Shown: positions 43,379-52,365, counted from the stretch's first letter. The stretch is 64,000 nucleotides of DNA from Opitutales bacterium (GCA_017531845.1 JAFXKI010000003.1:425666-489665); one strand, 5' to 3'. Notes: a model not told the origin generated them from the letters alone. Translations and numbers: made by a program.

Positions 43379-43470
43379 CTCGCAAGGAATCGCGGGGCTT
43401 AAAATGCGCTCACGGAGCCGCAGAAAAACACGATTAAAAAAAAATCCGTAGGCAGCGACGCGTTCCCGCA
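43379..43470 (+). repeat. Direct repeat B (copy 2), diverged
   Basis: Counterpart of 37905-37996. Here B precedes A, while at the left end A precedes B. The junction with repeat A falls at a copy of the dispersed word (GCGTTCCCGCAAGG). Confidence 0.75.
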
Positions 43471-43545
43471 AGGCAATTTCCGCAAACTCTTTTCCGGCGA
43501 CATTCTCAAAATCTATCGCCTCGCCGAAAAATAATCCGAAAAAAA
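43464..43545 (+). pseudogene. Direct repeat A (copy 2): orphan 3' fragment of the alcohol dehydrogenase gene
   Basis: The fragment encodes the last 23 or so residues of the alcohol dehydrogenase plus its stop and trailing bases, with no gene body before it. It marks the right border of the accessory segment next to pfkA. Confidence 0.85.
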
Positions 43546-43576
43546 CAGCGACGTTCCCGCCGCTGTTTTTTTTTTA
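43541..43576 (-). terminator. Terminator of pfkA
   Basis: An ACAGCG/CGCTGT stem encloses one copy of the dispersed word in its loop, flanked by an A-run and ten T. In the minus direction it follows the pfkA stop at 43591, ending in the A-run complement. Confidence 0.75.
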
Positions 43577-43590
43577 TGAACCGGAGGCTC

Positions 43591-44925
43591 TTATTCGCCC
43601 CAGGAAACGGGTTGCCCGGTGCATTCGAGAACACCGCGCCAGAGCTCACTCGTAACATTGACTTTTTTGCGCTTGTTCGCGATGAGCGAAAGCGGCAAGT
43701 GCACGTGCGCGCGGTGGCACATGGCAACGAGCATTCCCGTTTTCCCCGCCATACCGGCGTGAACGGCGTTGTGCGCCAAGTGAGAGCAATACGCGTTGTC
43801 GTAAGCGTTTGCCGGAATGCTTCGGATAATGTAGCTCGGGTCGATGTATTTAATCGTGCAATCGACGCTGTGTTCCTTCATGTCCGCCTTGATGCGGTCG
43901 CGAAGATATTTCCCGATATCGTTGTGAAGCTTGTTGCCGGAAGCGTCGCGCCCGGCGTCCCCGTCGAAAAGATTTTGCCCGGCGCCTTCCGCGACAACGA
44001 TAACGGCGTGTCCGCGCTCAACGATGCGTTTGCGAAGCATGTTGAGAAATCCCGTCGGACCGTCGAGCACGAGCGGCACTTCCGGAATGAGCACGAAGTT
44101 GGCTTCCGAGCTCGCGAGCGATGCGTAAGCGGCGATAAAGCCGGAGTCGCGCCCCATGAGTTTTACGATCCCGATTCCGTTCGGGGCGCCTTTTGCTTCC
44201 GCGTGAGCGCAATTGATGACTTTGACGGCTTCGGAAACGGCGGATTCGAAGCCGAAACTTTTGTCGAGCAAAACGATATCGTTGTCGATGGTTTTCGGGA
44301 TACCGATGACGGATTTTTTCAAGCCGCGAAGCTTGCACTCGTCGGAAATTTCGCGGGCGGCGCGCAAAGTGCCGTCCCCGCCGACGACGTAAAGGATATC
44401 AATCCCCATGCGTTGGAGCGTGTCGACGATTGTCGGTGTATCCTGCTGCCCGCGCGAGCTGGCGAGCATGGTGCCGCCCTGCGCGTGAATATCGGAAACG
44501 ATATCCGGGTCGAGCAACATCGGCTCGTGATTTCCCTGCGGAACGAGCCCTTCATAGCCGTAGCGGAAACCGTAAATGCGCGTTACGCCGTAGGAGTGAT
44601 AAAGCCCCATGACGAGGTTTCGAATCACGTCGTTCAAGCCCGGGCAAAGCCCGCCGCAGGTAACGATCCCGACCTTGGTATCGGACGGATTAAAGAAAAT
44701 ATTTTCGCGCGGTCCCGCCGCCTCAAAGGAAACTAAGGGCTCTCCGGCACAAACCGCCTTCATCGCACCGGCGAAAGTAATATCGGCGAGAATGCGGTCG
44801 CTGTCCGTTTTGAAAAGTTCTTCGGAGAAATGCAGTTTTTTGAGAGGCGAGGGAAATTTGCAAGGACCGAGGTTTTCGATCACCGTTTCCGGGGTAATAG
44901 CGTTATTGCAGAAAACAGAACTCAT
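43591..44925 (-). CDS. pfkA: 6-phosphofructokinase, long plant-like/TP0108-like type
   Basis: The 444-residue enzyme has an N-terminal extension of about 75 residues before V-G-I-V-T-C-G-G-L-C-P-G-L-N. The nucleotide site reads G-G-D-G-T, the Gly typical of ATP-using enzymes (PPi-using ones have Asp), while the catalytic segment is P-K-T-I-D-N-D, with the Lys found in PPi enzymes and in plant-type ATP enzymes. G-R-D-S-G-F-I and A-E-G-A-G-Q follow. It probably phosphorylates fructose 6-phosphate with ATP; PPi use is less likely but cannot be excluded. No copy of the dispersed word occurs within this gene. Confidence 0.92.
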   Translation of the reverse strand: MSSVFCNNAITPETVIENLGPCKFPSPLKKLHFSEELFKTDSDRILADITFAGAMKAVCAGEPLVSFEAAGPRENIFFNPSDTKVGIVTCGGLCPGLNDVIRNLVMGLYHSYGVTRIYGFRYGYEGLVPQGNHEPMLLDPDIVSDIHAQGGTMLASSRGQQDTPTIVDTLQRMGIDILYVVGGDGTLRAAREISDECKLRGLKKSVIGIPKTIDNDIVLLDKSFGFESAVSEAVKVINCAHAEAKGAPNGIGIVKLMGRDSGFIAAYASLASSEANFVLIPEVPLVLDGPTGFLNMLRKRIVERGHAVIVVAEGAGQNLFDGDAGRDASGNKLHNDIGKYLRDRIKADMKEHSVDCTIKYIDPSYIIRSIPANAYDNAYCSHLAHNAVHAGMAGKTGMLVAMCHRAHVHLPLSLIANKRKKVNVTSELWRGVLECTGQPVSWGE

Positions 44926-45029
44926 AGTGCCTGAATTGTCTTACAGCGGGAACGTTCGGGCAAGTTTTATTTAAAAAAAACGCGGGCGGGAACGCGCAAA
45001 ACGCCACCGAGAAGACGAAACTTGCACAT

Positions 45030-45045
45030 CGGCACGCTTCTTGCA
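45030..45045 (+). promoter_or_regulatory. Candidate sigma-54 (-24/-12) promoter of the Bax-inhibitor-1 gene
   Basis: CGGCACGCTTCTTGCA matches the -24/-12 consensus TGGCACG-N4-TTGCA at every fixed position except the first T. The GC of -12 is at 45043-45044, placing the start of transcription about 10 bases before the ATG at 45066. The short leader is a weak point. Confidence 0.4.
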
Positions 45046-45065
45046 AAAATTCCGTTCAAAAATTT

Positions 45066-45785
45066 ATGAATACCTACACCAATCCCTTCGTCGTCGCGGC
45101 TGCCGCGCCTGCCACCCGCGCCGATTTTTACAGAAAAACCTACCTGCTGGTCGCCGTCGCCTGCGCGGTCTTCGGGCTTTTGCTCGCCGGAATTTTGGCG
45201 ACGCCGGCGATTGTCAATCCGCTCACCGGGCTTTTCTTCGGCAACGGCTCCATCGGCTGGCTCCTCGTGCTCGCCGCGTTTTGGGGCATTTCCATGCTTG
45301 CCAACCGCCTGGCATTCGGCGGCGTTTCGACGGGAACGCAACTCGCCGGGCTCGGTGTTTATGTGCTTGCGGAAGCCCTGCTCTTCTCGCCGATGCTGAA
45401 TATTCTGATGTATCAATTCGGGCAGGAAGCCACGCTCTCCGAAATCGTTGCGCCGGCGGCGCTTTCAACGCTACTCCTTGCCGGCGGACTGACGGCGACA
45501 GTTTTCATGACGAAAACGGATTTTTCCTTCCTGCGCGCCTTCATTTCCATCGGATTTTTCGTCGCGCTCGGCGCTATGCTTCTGCTGATGTTCTTCGGCG
45601 GGATCGGCACGTGGTTTGTCATTGCGATGACGGTTTTCATCGCCGCCGTGATTCTTTATCAAACTTGGATGGTGAAAACGCAGTTCCGCCCCGACCAGCA
45701 CGTCGGTGCCGCGCTGATCATCTTTGCCGGAATCGCCACGCTGTTCTGGTATCTGATTATGATTTTCGCCGAGCGCCGCGAATAA
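45066..45785 (+). CDS. Bax inhibitor-1 (YccA/YbhL-like) family membrane protein
   Basis: The 239-residue protein has seven membrane helices after a short N-terminal tail (T-R-A-D-F-Y-R-K-T-Y). The family pattern is visible in helix 2-3 (N-R-L-A-F-G-G), G-V-Y-V-L-A-E-A-L-L-F-S-P-M and the C-terminal half with V-I-L-Y-Q-T-W. Bacterial members are calcium-leak or FtsH-modulating proteins of the inner membrane. It is divergent from pfkA and convergent with the M60 peptidase gene. Confidence 0.9.
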   Translation: MNTYTNPFVVAAAAPATRADFYRKTYLLVAVACAVFGLLLAGILATPAIVNPLTGLFFGNGSIGWLLVLAAFWGISMLANRLAFGGVSTGTQLAGLGVYVLAEALLFSPMLNILMYQFGQEATLSEIVAPAALSTLLLAGGLTATVFMTKTDFSFLRAFISIGFFVALGAMLLLMFFGGIGTWFVIAMTVFIAAVILYQTWMVKTQFRPDQHVGAALIIFAGIATLFWYLIMIFAERRE

Positions 45786-45804
45786 CGCCGAAAACCTTTT
45801 TCGG

Positions 45805-45853
45805 AAAAAAGAACGTTCCCGCCGATCAAAGACGGGAACGTTCTTTTTTTTGA
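45805..45853. terminator. Bidirectional word-pair terminator
   Basis: AAAAAAGAACGTTCCCG and CGGGAACGTTCTTTTTTT form a long perfect stem with A- and T-runs on both sides. It lies between two convergent genes and serves both. Confidence 0.92.
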
Positions 45854-45865
45854 GAAAAATCTTTC

Positions 45866-47647
45866 TCAATTCGAATTTTTCTTTTTCTTAGGCTTTGCGG
45901 GTGCCGATTCCGATTTCGGCTTGGAAGAGGATTTCCCGCTTTTGCCCGCCTTCGTTTTTCCGGATTTGGGCTTCTCTTTTGCCACAACGGTTTTACGTTC
46001 CCGCTTGGGCCGGGGATTTAAATATTTGTCCGGATAATCTTTCAAATAATCCCAGTCCGGGTATTTCTGAACCTTGTTAATTGCACGATCGGACACGTCA
46101 ATTTTCCACGCCCTGAAGTAAGGAGCCAAATTCTTTTCGGTAACCTCGGAAAGCGTTGTCAAAATCCAATCCCATTTCTCCTGATCAGAGAGATTTCCGA
46201 ATGGCTTTTTCTGATACGCAATCGCCATCGCACGGAACGCCTCGTAGCCGAGCTCGCGCATAAGCTCCACATAAAAATAAAGCTTCACACGCACATCTTC
46301 AAAAGGACTGAAATTTTCTCCTCCGCGGAAAAATGCGGCAACGGATTCCCGCATATCGTCTTCGGCAATGCTAGTTCCGTCCCATGCCTTATCGTAAGAC
46401 ACATCGCACCCGTGCACTTGCGAAATTGTAGAAAAAACATTAACGGTAACTTCTGTCAAATTCGCACTCGGGATACAAAAATACGGTGTCGGCCCCTGGT
46501 GGTTATGCCCGAGTTCGTGCCACAGCCCCCAGCTTCCCGACTTCGTCAGTTCTCCCGTTTTGATACAATTCCCCCAATCCATAAATCCCATCGCCGGATA
46601 ACCGGAATGCCCGTAGCCGACAGAAATTTGGCGGTCTATTACAAAGCGCATCGGTTCATGGATTCGATTTTCCGTCAAATCCCAACCGACAATCCAGTCC
46701 TGAAGTGCCATTCCCGTTTGCAACTTTTTACAAACGCGACGCGGCAATTTCATCGCCTTGAGCATGTCGAGCGGGAGCGTAAACGTCAGCCGCGGCGTTT
46801 GGATTTCACCCCACGGAGCTTTGTATTTTTCGAGTTGTTCCTTCCATTCTTCTGCAGTCGTCAAATTTTCTTTTTCTAAGGGTTTATCTCCGAAGATATA
46901 AAGCGGCGCGGGAACGCCCCCGGAAATCGTTATTTTCGCCGGCTTCACTTTTTTGTGCACTCCGTGAACGTTGATGTAAATCAGTCCGCCCACCGGATTC
47001 GCGAACTCAAATTTTCGCCCGCGAATTTCGTCGCCCGAAATCTTCATCGAATTTGTCAGTTTCGGCAGGCGCTTCAATTTGCCGTCGTGGTTTTTTTCCA
47101 AATGGCTCCATGTGAGAAAATCCGTCTGCGACCCGATGCGTAAAGACATCGAAGCTTTGGTCTTTCCGTTAAACGTCAAAGTAATTTTTTGTCCGGGCGG
47201 AGCCCAAAGCCCCGTGCTGTGCCAACCGCCGATTGCCGGGTCAATGACCACCTGGCGCTCCACCAAGTCGACCTCGCCTTCGGGAACGCCGGGAAAATCC
47301 GCCGCCGCCGGAGCCGCCTTCGTCTTTTTCGGATCCCCGCACAAAAACTCATCCATCGACTCAATGAGCTTTTCTATCTTTCCCTTATCCGTCCACGGAT
47401 TTTTGTCCGACGGAAAATCCTCCATGTCGGATTTCTCCGCTGTTTCCCAACTCCATTTCCCGATAATTTTGTCCGGACGCTTTTTGGTCGGATTAATTTC
47501 ATCCCGGCAAACCGGATAAAAAGTCGTCCCTTCCGTAAGACAGGTTTTTAAAACCTCATCAAGCGAAATATCAACTTTCGGAGCCGCCGCAAGCGTTCCC
47601 GCAGACATTCCGCAGAAACACAGAAAAATTCGAAAAAACAATTTCAT
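45866..47647 (-). CDS. Exported M60-family (enhancin/SslE-like) metallopeptidase
   Basis: The ATG at 47645-47647 (M-K-L-F-F-R-I-F-L) gives 593 residues with a signal peptide ending A-A-A-P. The peptidase M60 motif W-H-E-L-G-H-N-H-Q (His and Glu near 374-378) is followed some 20 residues later by the third-ligand Glu in A-N-L-T-E-V-T-V-N, the gluzincin HExxH-x(8,28)-E pattern. An N-terminal beta-sandwich-like region contains W-A-P-P-G-Q-K-I-T. M60 enzymes cleave mucin-type glycoproteins, so host-mucus use is a plausible role. The C-terminal 50 residues form a Lys/Ser/Pro-rich basic tail. Confidence 0.88.
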   Translation of the reverse strand: MKLFFRIFLCFCGMSAGTLAAAPKVDISLDEVLKTCLTEGTTFYPVCRDEINPTKKRPDKIIGKWSWETAEKSDMEDFPSDKNPWTDKGKIEKLIESMDEFLCGDPKKTKAAPAAADFPGVPEGEVDLVERQVVIDPAIGGWHSTGLWAPPGQKITLTFNGKTKASMSLRIGSQTDFLTWSHLEKNHDGKLKRLPKLTNSMKISGDEIRGRKFEFANPVGGLIYINVHGVHKKVKPAKITISGGVPAPLYIFGDKPLEKENLTTAEEWKEQLEKYKAPWGEIQTPRLTFTLPLDMLKAMKLPRRVCKKLQTGMALQDWIVGWDLTENRIHEPMRFVIDRQISVGYGHSGYPAMGFMDWGNCIKTGELTKSGSWGLWHELGHNHQGPTPYFCIPSANLTEVTVNVFSTISQVHGCDVSYDKAWDGTSIAEDDMRESVAAFFRGGENFSPFEDVRVKLYFYVELMRELGYEAFRAMAIAYQKKPFGNLSDQEKWDWILTTLSEVTEKNLAPYFRAWKIDVSDRAINKVQKYPDWDYLKDYPDKYLNPRPKRERKTVVAKEKPKSGKTKAGKSGKSSSKPKSESAPAKPKKKKNSN

Positions 47648-47661
47648 CGTAAATCCTTCAT

Positions 47662-49245
47662 TTAAAATTCGGCAACTTTTCCCAAAAACTCCGGCAAAGC
47701 GGAAATATCCGCGCAACGCTCGCCCTGCTCGGCGGCAAGCTTGCGCGCCGCGATCCCGTGCCAGAGAACCGCTGCGATGAGCCGCTCCTCCGCCGTTGTA
47801 TTTTCATCAAAATTTCCCGGCGAAGCAAACATCGCCGCAACAATTCCTGCGAGAACGTCTCCGCTTCCCCCACGCGCCAACGCCGGCGTTCCCGAGAACG
47901 TCAGCCATTCCGTATCCGAAGAAACGATACGCGTGCATGCACCCTTCAGCACAAGCAAAGCCGGATGTTCTGCACAAAAACACCGCGGAGATTCCGCCTT
48001 TCCGCCCAAGCGGGAAAACTCTCCCGCATGCGGCAAGAGAATCGTTTTCCTCGCCTCCGCACTGCGTTCCCGCAATGCGCGCAAGGTTTCCGGACGAAGA
48101 GCGTCCGCATCAAGAATCAGCGGAATTTCTCTCGGAGTTGCTTTAATTGTTTTTTGAATCAACTCTTGCGCACCGGCAGAAGTGCCCATTCCCGAGCCGC
48201 AAAGTACGGATGAAACCCGAGGCAAAATTTTCTCAAATTCCGCAAATCCGGCTTCCGCATCCAATCCGCCCTCCGCATTTTCCGGGCAGGGAATCCACAT
48301 CGCCCCGGGCGCACGCGCCGCGAACGCCGCTTGAACACGCTCCGGACAAATTACGGAAACAAGCCCTGCTCCCGCGCGCAATGTAGCCAAAACATTCATC
48401 AACAAAGCACCCGGCATCGTTTTCGAACCGCCCACAATCAGCACATGCCCGAAATCGCGCTTATCGCAAACAACGGGGCGTGCAGAGAAAATCTTTTTCA
48501 GAAAATATGCCTCGTCTGCAACGGCAAGTTTTGTTTTATCGTATCCGGAAAATGCGATACATATCGGAAAAATGCGCCCCGAAAAATACGTTTTTTCAAG
48601 AAGCGGAGTTTTCAAAATCCCGGTCGGAAACGTCCAATCCGCGCGCAAGACGAAATCCGCCTCGCCCGCATCATCACTCAATCCTGACGGCAAATCCACG
48701 CTGCAAACGAGCGAGTCGCGGGAACGCACCGTGCAAAGGTTTTCCGCAAATTTACGAATTTCCGGCGGGAACGGCACTCGGAAACTGTGCCCGAAAATCC
48801 CGTCAATCAAAACATGCGGATGCTCCGAAAACGCCTGCAGACGCGGAGAAAGCGGCGCGCCCGCAGACGCAAATTCAATAAAACGAGCCTCTCCCGGAAC
48901 CGTCGCGCAAAAGAGAGCCAGAAACTCGCGCGTCAGCGGTGCTAATTTTTCTTCGCTTTCCGCAAAAATCACAACGCCGACTCGGCAGGATGTTTTCGAA
49001 AAAATCCGAGTCGCCGCGATGAGCGCGTCGCCGCCGTTATGCCCTTTTCCGACGAGGACAAGCAAGCGACTGACATCGCGACGCGCTCGACGGCATTCCC
49101 GCAAAATTGCCTCGCCGACACGCGTTCCCGCCATCTCCATCGCCGATTTTTCCGTCACCGCATCTTGCGAGGAGAAAAATTTTTTCTCAAAAATTTTCGC
49201 CTCGGCACAACTCATCACGGGAACGCTGTAAAACTCTGCATCCAT
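47662..49245 (-). CDS. nnr: Bifunctional NAD(P)H-hydrate epimerase / dehydratase
   Basis: The 527-residue protein fuses the YjeF-N epimerase (1-215, with G-K-G-H-N-G-G-D-A and the DGIFG catalytic region I-D-G-I-F-G-H) to the ADP-dependent dehydratase of the YjeF-C/ribokinase-like fold (235-527, with G-S-G-M-G-T-S-A, H-A-G-E-F and A-R-G-G-S-G-D-V-L-A-G-I). It repairs hydrated NADH and NADPH. The order of the two domains is normal. It lies 14 bases upstream of the M60 gene on the same strand. Confidence 0.93.
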   Translation of the reverse strand: MDAEFYSVPVMSCAEAKIFEKKFFSSQDAVTEKSAMEMAGTRVGEAILRECRRARRDVSRLLVLVGKGHNGGDALIAATRIFSKTSCRVGVVIFAESEEKLAPLTREFLALFCATVPGEARFIEFASAGAPLSPRLQAFSEHPHVLIDGIFGHSFRVPFPPEIRKFAENLCTVRSRDSLVCSVDLPSGLSDDAGEADFVLRADWTFPTGILKTPLLEKTYFSGRIFPICIAFSGYDKTKLAVADEAYFLKKIFSARPVVCDKRDFGHVLIVGGSKTMPGALLMNVLATLRAGAGLVSVICPERVQAAFAARAPGAMWIPCPENAEGGLDAEAGFAEFEKILPRVSSVLCGSGMGTSAGAQELIQKTIKATPREIPLILDADALRPETLRALRERSAEARKTILLPHAGEFSRLGGKAESPRCFCAEHPALLVLKGACTRIVSSDTEWLTFSGTPALARGGSGDVLAGIVAAMFASPGNFDENTTAEERLIAAVLWHGIAARKLAAEQGERCADISALPEFLGKVAEF

Positions 49246-49262
49246 AGCGGGAATCGGAGATG

Positions 49263-49329
49263 AAAATTAAAGATTAAAGGTTAAAGAAGCCACCGGTTAC
49301 CAGCTACCAGCTCCCAGTTACCAGTTACT
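49263..49329. repeat. Heptad-repeat intergenic element between alaS and nnr
   Basis: The left arm is AAAATTA, AAGATTA, AAGGTTA, AAGAAGC (49263-49290). The right arm is GGTTACC, AGCTACC, AGCTCCC, AGTTACC, AGTTACT (49295-49329). The units are clear to the eye in 7-base register. Confidence 0.75.
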
Positions 49330-49377
49330 TCCGACGGCTTCTTTACTCTCCCGAAAACTCTACTTGCAGGAATTCCT

Positions 49378-52365
49378 TTAAAGTTCGGCAAAAACGCCGA
49401 GAAGCGCAGAAGCGTCTTTCCCGCCGCCCATCGCAAAGTCCGGCTTGCCGCCGCCTTTGCCGCCGAGCTTGCCGCAGAGCGCGGAAACGATTTTGCCCGC
49501 CGCAACGCCGGATTTGACGGCGGCGGGAGCGCAGGCGGCAACGACGGAAACTTTATCCGGAGCGAGTGCCGCACCGAGAATGACGACGCCGTTCTCGCCG
49601 AGATTTTTCACGAGCTGCGAAGCGATTTCACGCAAATCGTTCGGCGAAGTTGCGGGAACGACCGCCGCGACCTGCTTCGCCGTTCCCGTGTCTTTCGCCT
49701 CGGCAACAAGCTTGTTTGCGAGTTGCGCGAGTTCCTTTTGGCGCACCGCCGCGAGTTGCTTTTCAAGCGCGGATTTTTCTTCCATGAGTGCTTCGAATTT
49801 TTTCTGCAAATCCGCAATCGGCGTTTTCGTTTTTTCGGAAAGTTTTTTCAGCAACTGCGTTTCTTCGACTCCGTGTGCGTAAGCGGACATTCCCGTGCAA
49901 GCTTCAATTCGGCGCACACCGGCAGCAATCGCACTTTCGCTGACGATGCGGAAAAGCCCGAGTTCGCCCGTGGCGCGCGCGTGCGTGCCGCCGCAAAGTT
50001 CCATCGAATAGCCGTCGAGCGCATGCGCGTTCCCGCCAACCTGAATTACGCGGACAACGTCGCCGTATTTATCGCCGAAGAACTGGATAATATTTTCATT
50101 TTCCTTCGCCTGTTCGTGCGCAATTTCCGTCCAGGAAATCCCGCTGTTGGCGAGCACGAGTTCGTTCACTTTCTTTTCAACGGCGGAAACTTGCGCAGGC
50201 GTGAGCGCGGCGGAATTAAAGTCGAAGGTCAGTTTTTCGTCGGAAACGAAAGAACCTTTTTGCGCCACGTCTTTGCCGACAACACTGTGAAGCGCAAAGT
50301 GCAAAAGGTGTGTCGCCGTGTGGTTGCGCTCAATAGCGCGGCGGCGCATTTCATCGACAACGACGGCGGCTTTTGCGCCGACGGGCGGCGGTTCCGCGCC
50401 TTCGACGAAATGCAGAAACACGTTCCCGCTCTTTTGCGTGTTGACGATTTTCCAAGCCTTGCCGCGCGCGGAAAGTGTTCCCGTGTCGCCGACTTGTCCG
50501 CCCATTTCCGCGTAGCACGGCGTGCGGTCGAGAATGACGGCGATTTTGCCTTTGTTGTCAACGACTTCGAGAATCGTCGCTTCGGCGGAAAGCGTTTCGT
50601 AGCCGAGAAATTCCGTTGCGTCCTTCGTTTCGATTTCGGAAAGCGTAACGATCTGCTTTTTCTGCGCAGCGCGAGCGCGTTCCCGCTGCTCGGTCATAAG
50701 CGTGTTGAACGCGTTTTCGTCCACCGTGTAGCCGCGTTCCCGCGCCATGAGGTCGGTGAGGTCGAGCGGGAATCCGTAAGTATCGTAAAGCAGGAATGCC
50801 GCTTCTCCGTTGAAAACATCGTTCAGCTCGGTGCTGACGGCGAGGAAGTTTGCGAGCGTGCCCCGGAAATTCGCGAGCGCGTCTTTATCTTCCGGCGCGT
50901 TGAGCACGGCGTGCGCGCTCGTGTAAAGTGCTTTAACATCGGAGCGCGTGAAAATGCGGCGCGCAAGCTCGGTGTTGACGGGTTTGCCGAAGCCGAGAAC
51001 GAATTTCGCGATATTAAGTGCCATGTGATCGGCGATTTTCGCGAGTGTTGCGTTCCCGCCTTTGAGCGCTTCTTCGGAAAGGCTCATTGTATCCGCGATT
51101 CCGATACGCAATTCCTTGGCGGAATTTTTCAGCGCAATAATTTCTTCAAAAATCGTCAGCCCGGCATCGAGCGTTTTGTTAAACGCTTCTTCTTCGACGC
51201 GAATCGTGTCGCGCACGAACTCGCGGCGGGAACGGATTTCCGGGAAGACATCGCCCATCGTTTCCGCGAGCACGTCGACAAGTTTGTAGAAAAACGGTTC
51301 CTTGAAGCCGAGCGTGCGCCCGTAGCGGACGGCGCGGCGCAAAATGCGGCGCAGAACGTAGTTGCGGTCGCTGTTGCCGGGAGCGATGCCGTCGGCAATG
51401 GCAAAAGAAAGCGTGCGGATGTGGTCGGCAATGACGCGGAAGGCAATGTCGATTTTTTCCTGTTCGTTTGCGCCCTGCGTTCCCGCGGCGGGAAGCGTGG
51501 ATGTGTATTTTTTGCCGGAAAGTTTTTCGATTTCGCGGAAAATCGGCGCAAAAATGTCCGTTTCGTAATTGGAAATGATGCCGGTGAAATCGGTGAAATT
51601 TTTCGTGCATTGAATAATGCTCGCGGCACGCTCAAAGCCCATTCCGGTATCGACGTTCTTGGCGGGAAGCGGCGAAAACGAGCCGTCCGGATTCGCGTTA
51701 AATTCCATGAACACGAGGTTCCAGATTTCGATGCAAAGCGGCGAGCCGGCGTTAACGAGCGTTCCCGCCGTGTCGCCCTTCGGCGTAAGGTCGATGTGGA
51801 GTTCCGAGCACGGACCGCAGGGACCCGTGTCGCCCATCATCCAGAAATTGTCTTTTTTGTTGCCGTTGACGATATGGACTTTCGGGTCAAGCCCGGCGGC
51901 GACGAAGAGTTTTTCCCACGCATCGTAGGCTTCTTGGTCAAACTCGGCGGGATCGCCCTTGGATTTGTCCGGGCAATAAACGGTCGCGTAGAGGCGTTCT
52001 TTCGGGAATTTCCAAACCTCCGTAATCAGTTCCCACGCCCACGCGATGGCTTCTTTTTTGAAATAATTGCCGTAGGACCAGTTCCCGAGCATTTCGAAGA
52101 ATGTGTGGTGATATGTGTCCATGCCGACATCTTCGAGGTCGTTGTGCTTGCCGCCGGCGCGAATGCATTTTTGCGTGTCTGCGGCGCGATGCGTCGGATA
52201 CGGACAAGGAATTTGCCCGAGGAAAATCGGCACGAATTGGTTCATTCCCGCATTCGTGAAAAGCAGGTTCGGCGAGTCCGGCATGAGGCTCGACGAGGGC
52301 ACGATCTGGTGCTCTTTCGATTTAAAGAAATCAAGAAACGACTGACGAATTTCGGAGGATGTCAT
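49378..52365 (-). CDS. alaS: Alanyl-tRNA synthetase with an internal insertion
   Basis: The ATG at 52363-52365 (M-T-S-S-E-I-R-Q-S-F-L-D-F-F) gives 995 residues, about 120 more than E. coli AlaS. The class II core has H-R-A-A-D-T-Q-K-C-I-R-A-G-G-K-H-N-D-L. The editing domain has H-T-A-T-H-L-L and C-G-G-T-H-A-R, followed by the C-Ala oligomerisation domain. The excess is mainly a block of about 110 residues (DNA about 50815-51150) between F-E-E-I-I-A-L and G-E-A-A-F-L-L-Y-D-T-Y-G-F-P, where other AlaS have about 10. It charges tRNA-Ala and edits mischarged Ser and Gly. Confidence 0.95.
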   Translation of the reverse strand: MTSSEIRQSFLDFFKSKEHQIVPSSSLMPDSPNLLFTNAGMNQFVPIFLGQIPCPYPTHRAADTQKCIRAGGKHNDLEDVGMDTYHHTFFEMLGNWSYGNYFKKEAIAWAWELITEVWKFPKERLYATVYCPDKSKGDPAEFDQEAYDAWEKLFVAAGLDPKVHIVNGNKKDNFWMMGDTGPCGPCSELHIDLTPKGDTAGTLVNAGSPLCIEIWNLVFMEFNANPDGSFSPLPAKNVDTGMGFERAASIIQCTKNFTDFTGIISNYETDIFAPIFREIEKLSGKKYTSTLPAAGTQGANEQEKIDIAFRVIADHIRTLSFAIADGIAPGNSDRNYVLRRILRRAVRYGRTLGFKEPFFYKLVDVLAETMGDVFPEIRSRREFVRDTIRVEEEAFNKTLDAGLTIFEEIIALKNSAKELRIGIADTMSLSEEALKGGNATLAKIADHMALNIAKFVLGFGKPVNTELARRIFTRSDVKALYTSAHAVLNAPEDKDALANFRGTLANFLAVSTELNDVFNGEAAFLLYDTYGFPLDLTDLMARERGYTVDENAFNTLMTEQRERARAAQKKQIVTLSEIETKDATEFLGYETLSAEATILEVVDNKGKIAVILDRTPCYAEMGGQVGDTGTLSARGKAWKIVNTQKSGNVFLHFVEGAEPPPVGAKAAVVVDEMRRRAIERNHTATHLLHFALHSVVGKDVAQKGSFVSDEKLTFDFNSAALTPAQVSAVEKKVNELVLANSGISWTEIAHEQAKENENIIQFFGDKYGDVVRVIQVGGNAHALDGYSMELCGGTHARATGELGLFRIVSESAIAAGVRRIEACTGMSAYAHGVEETQLLKKLSEKTKTPIADLQKKFEALMEEKSALEKQLAAVRQKELAQLANKLVAEAKDTGTAKQVAAVVPATSPNDLREIASQLVKNLGENGVVILGAALAPDKVSVVAACAPAAVKSGVAAGKIVSALCGKLGGKGGGKPDFAMGGGKDASALLGVFAEL

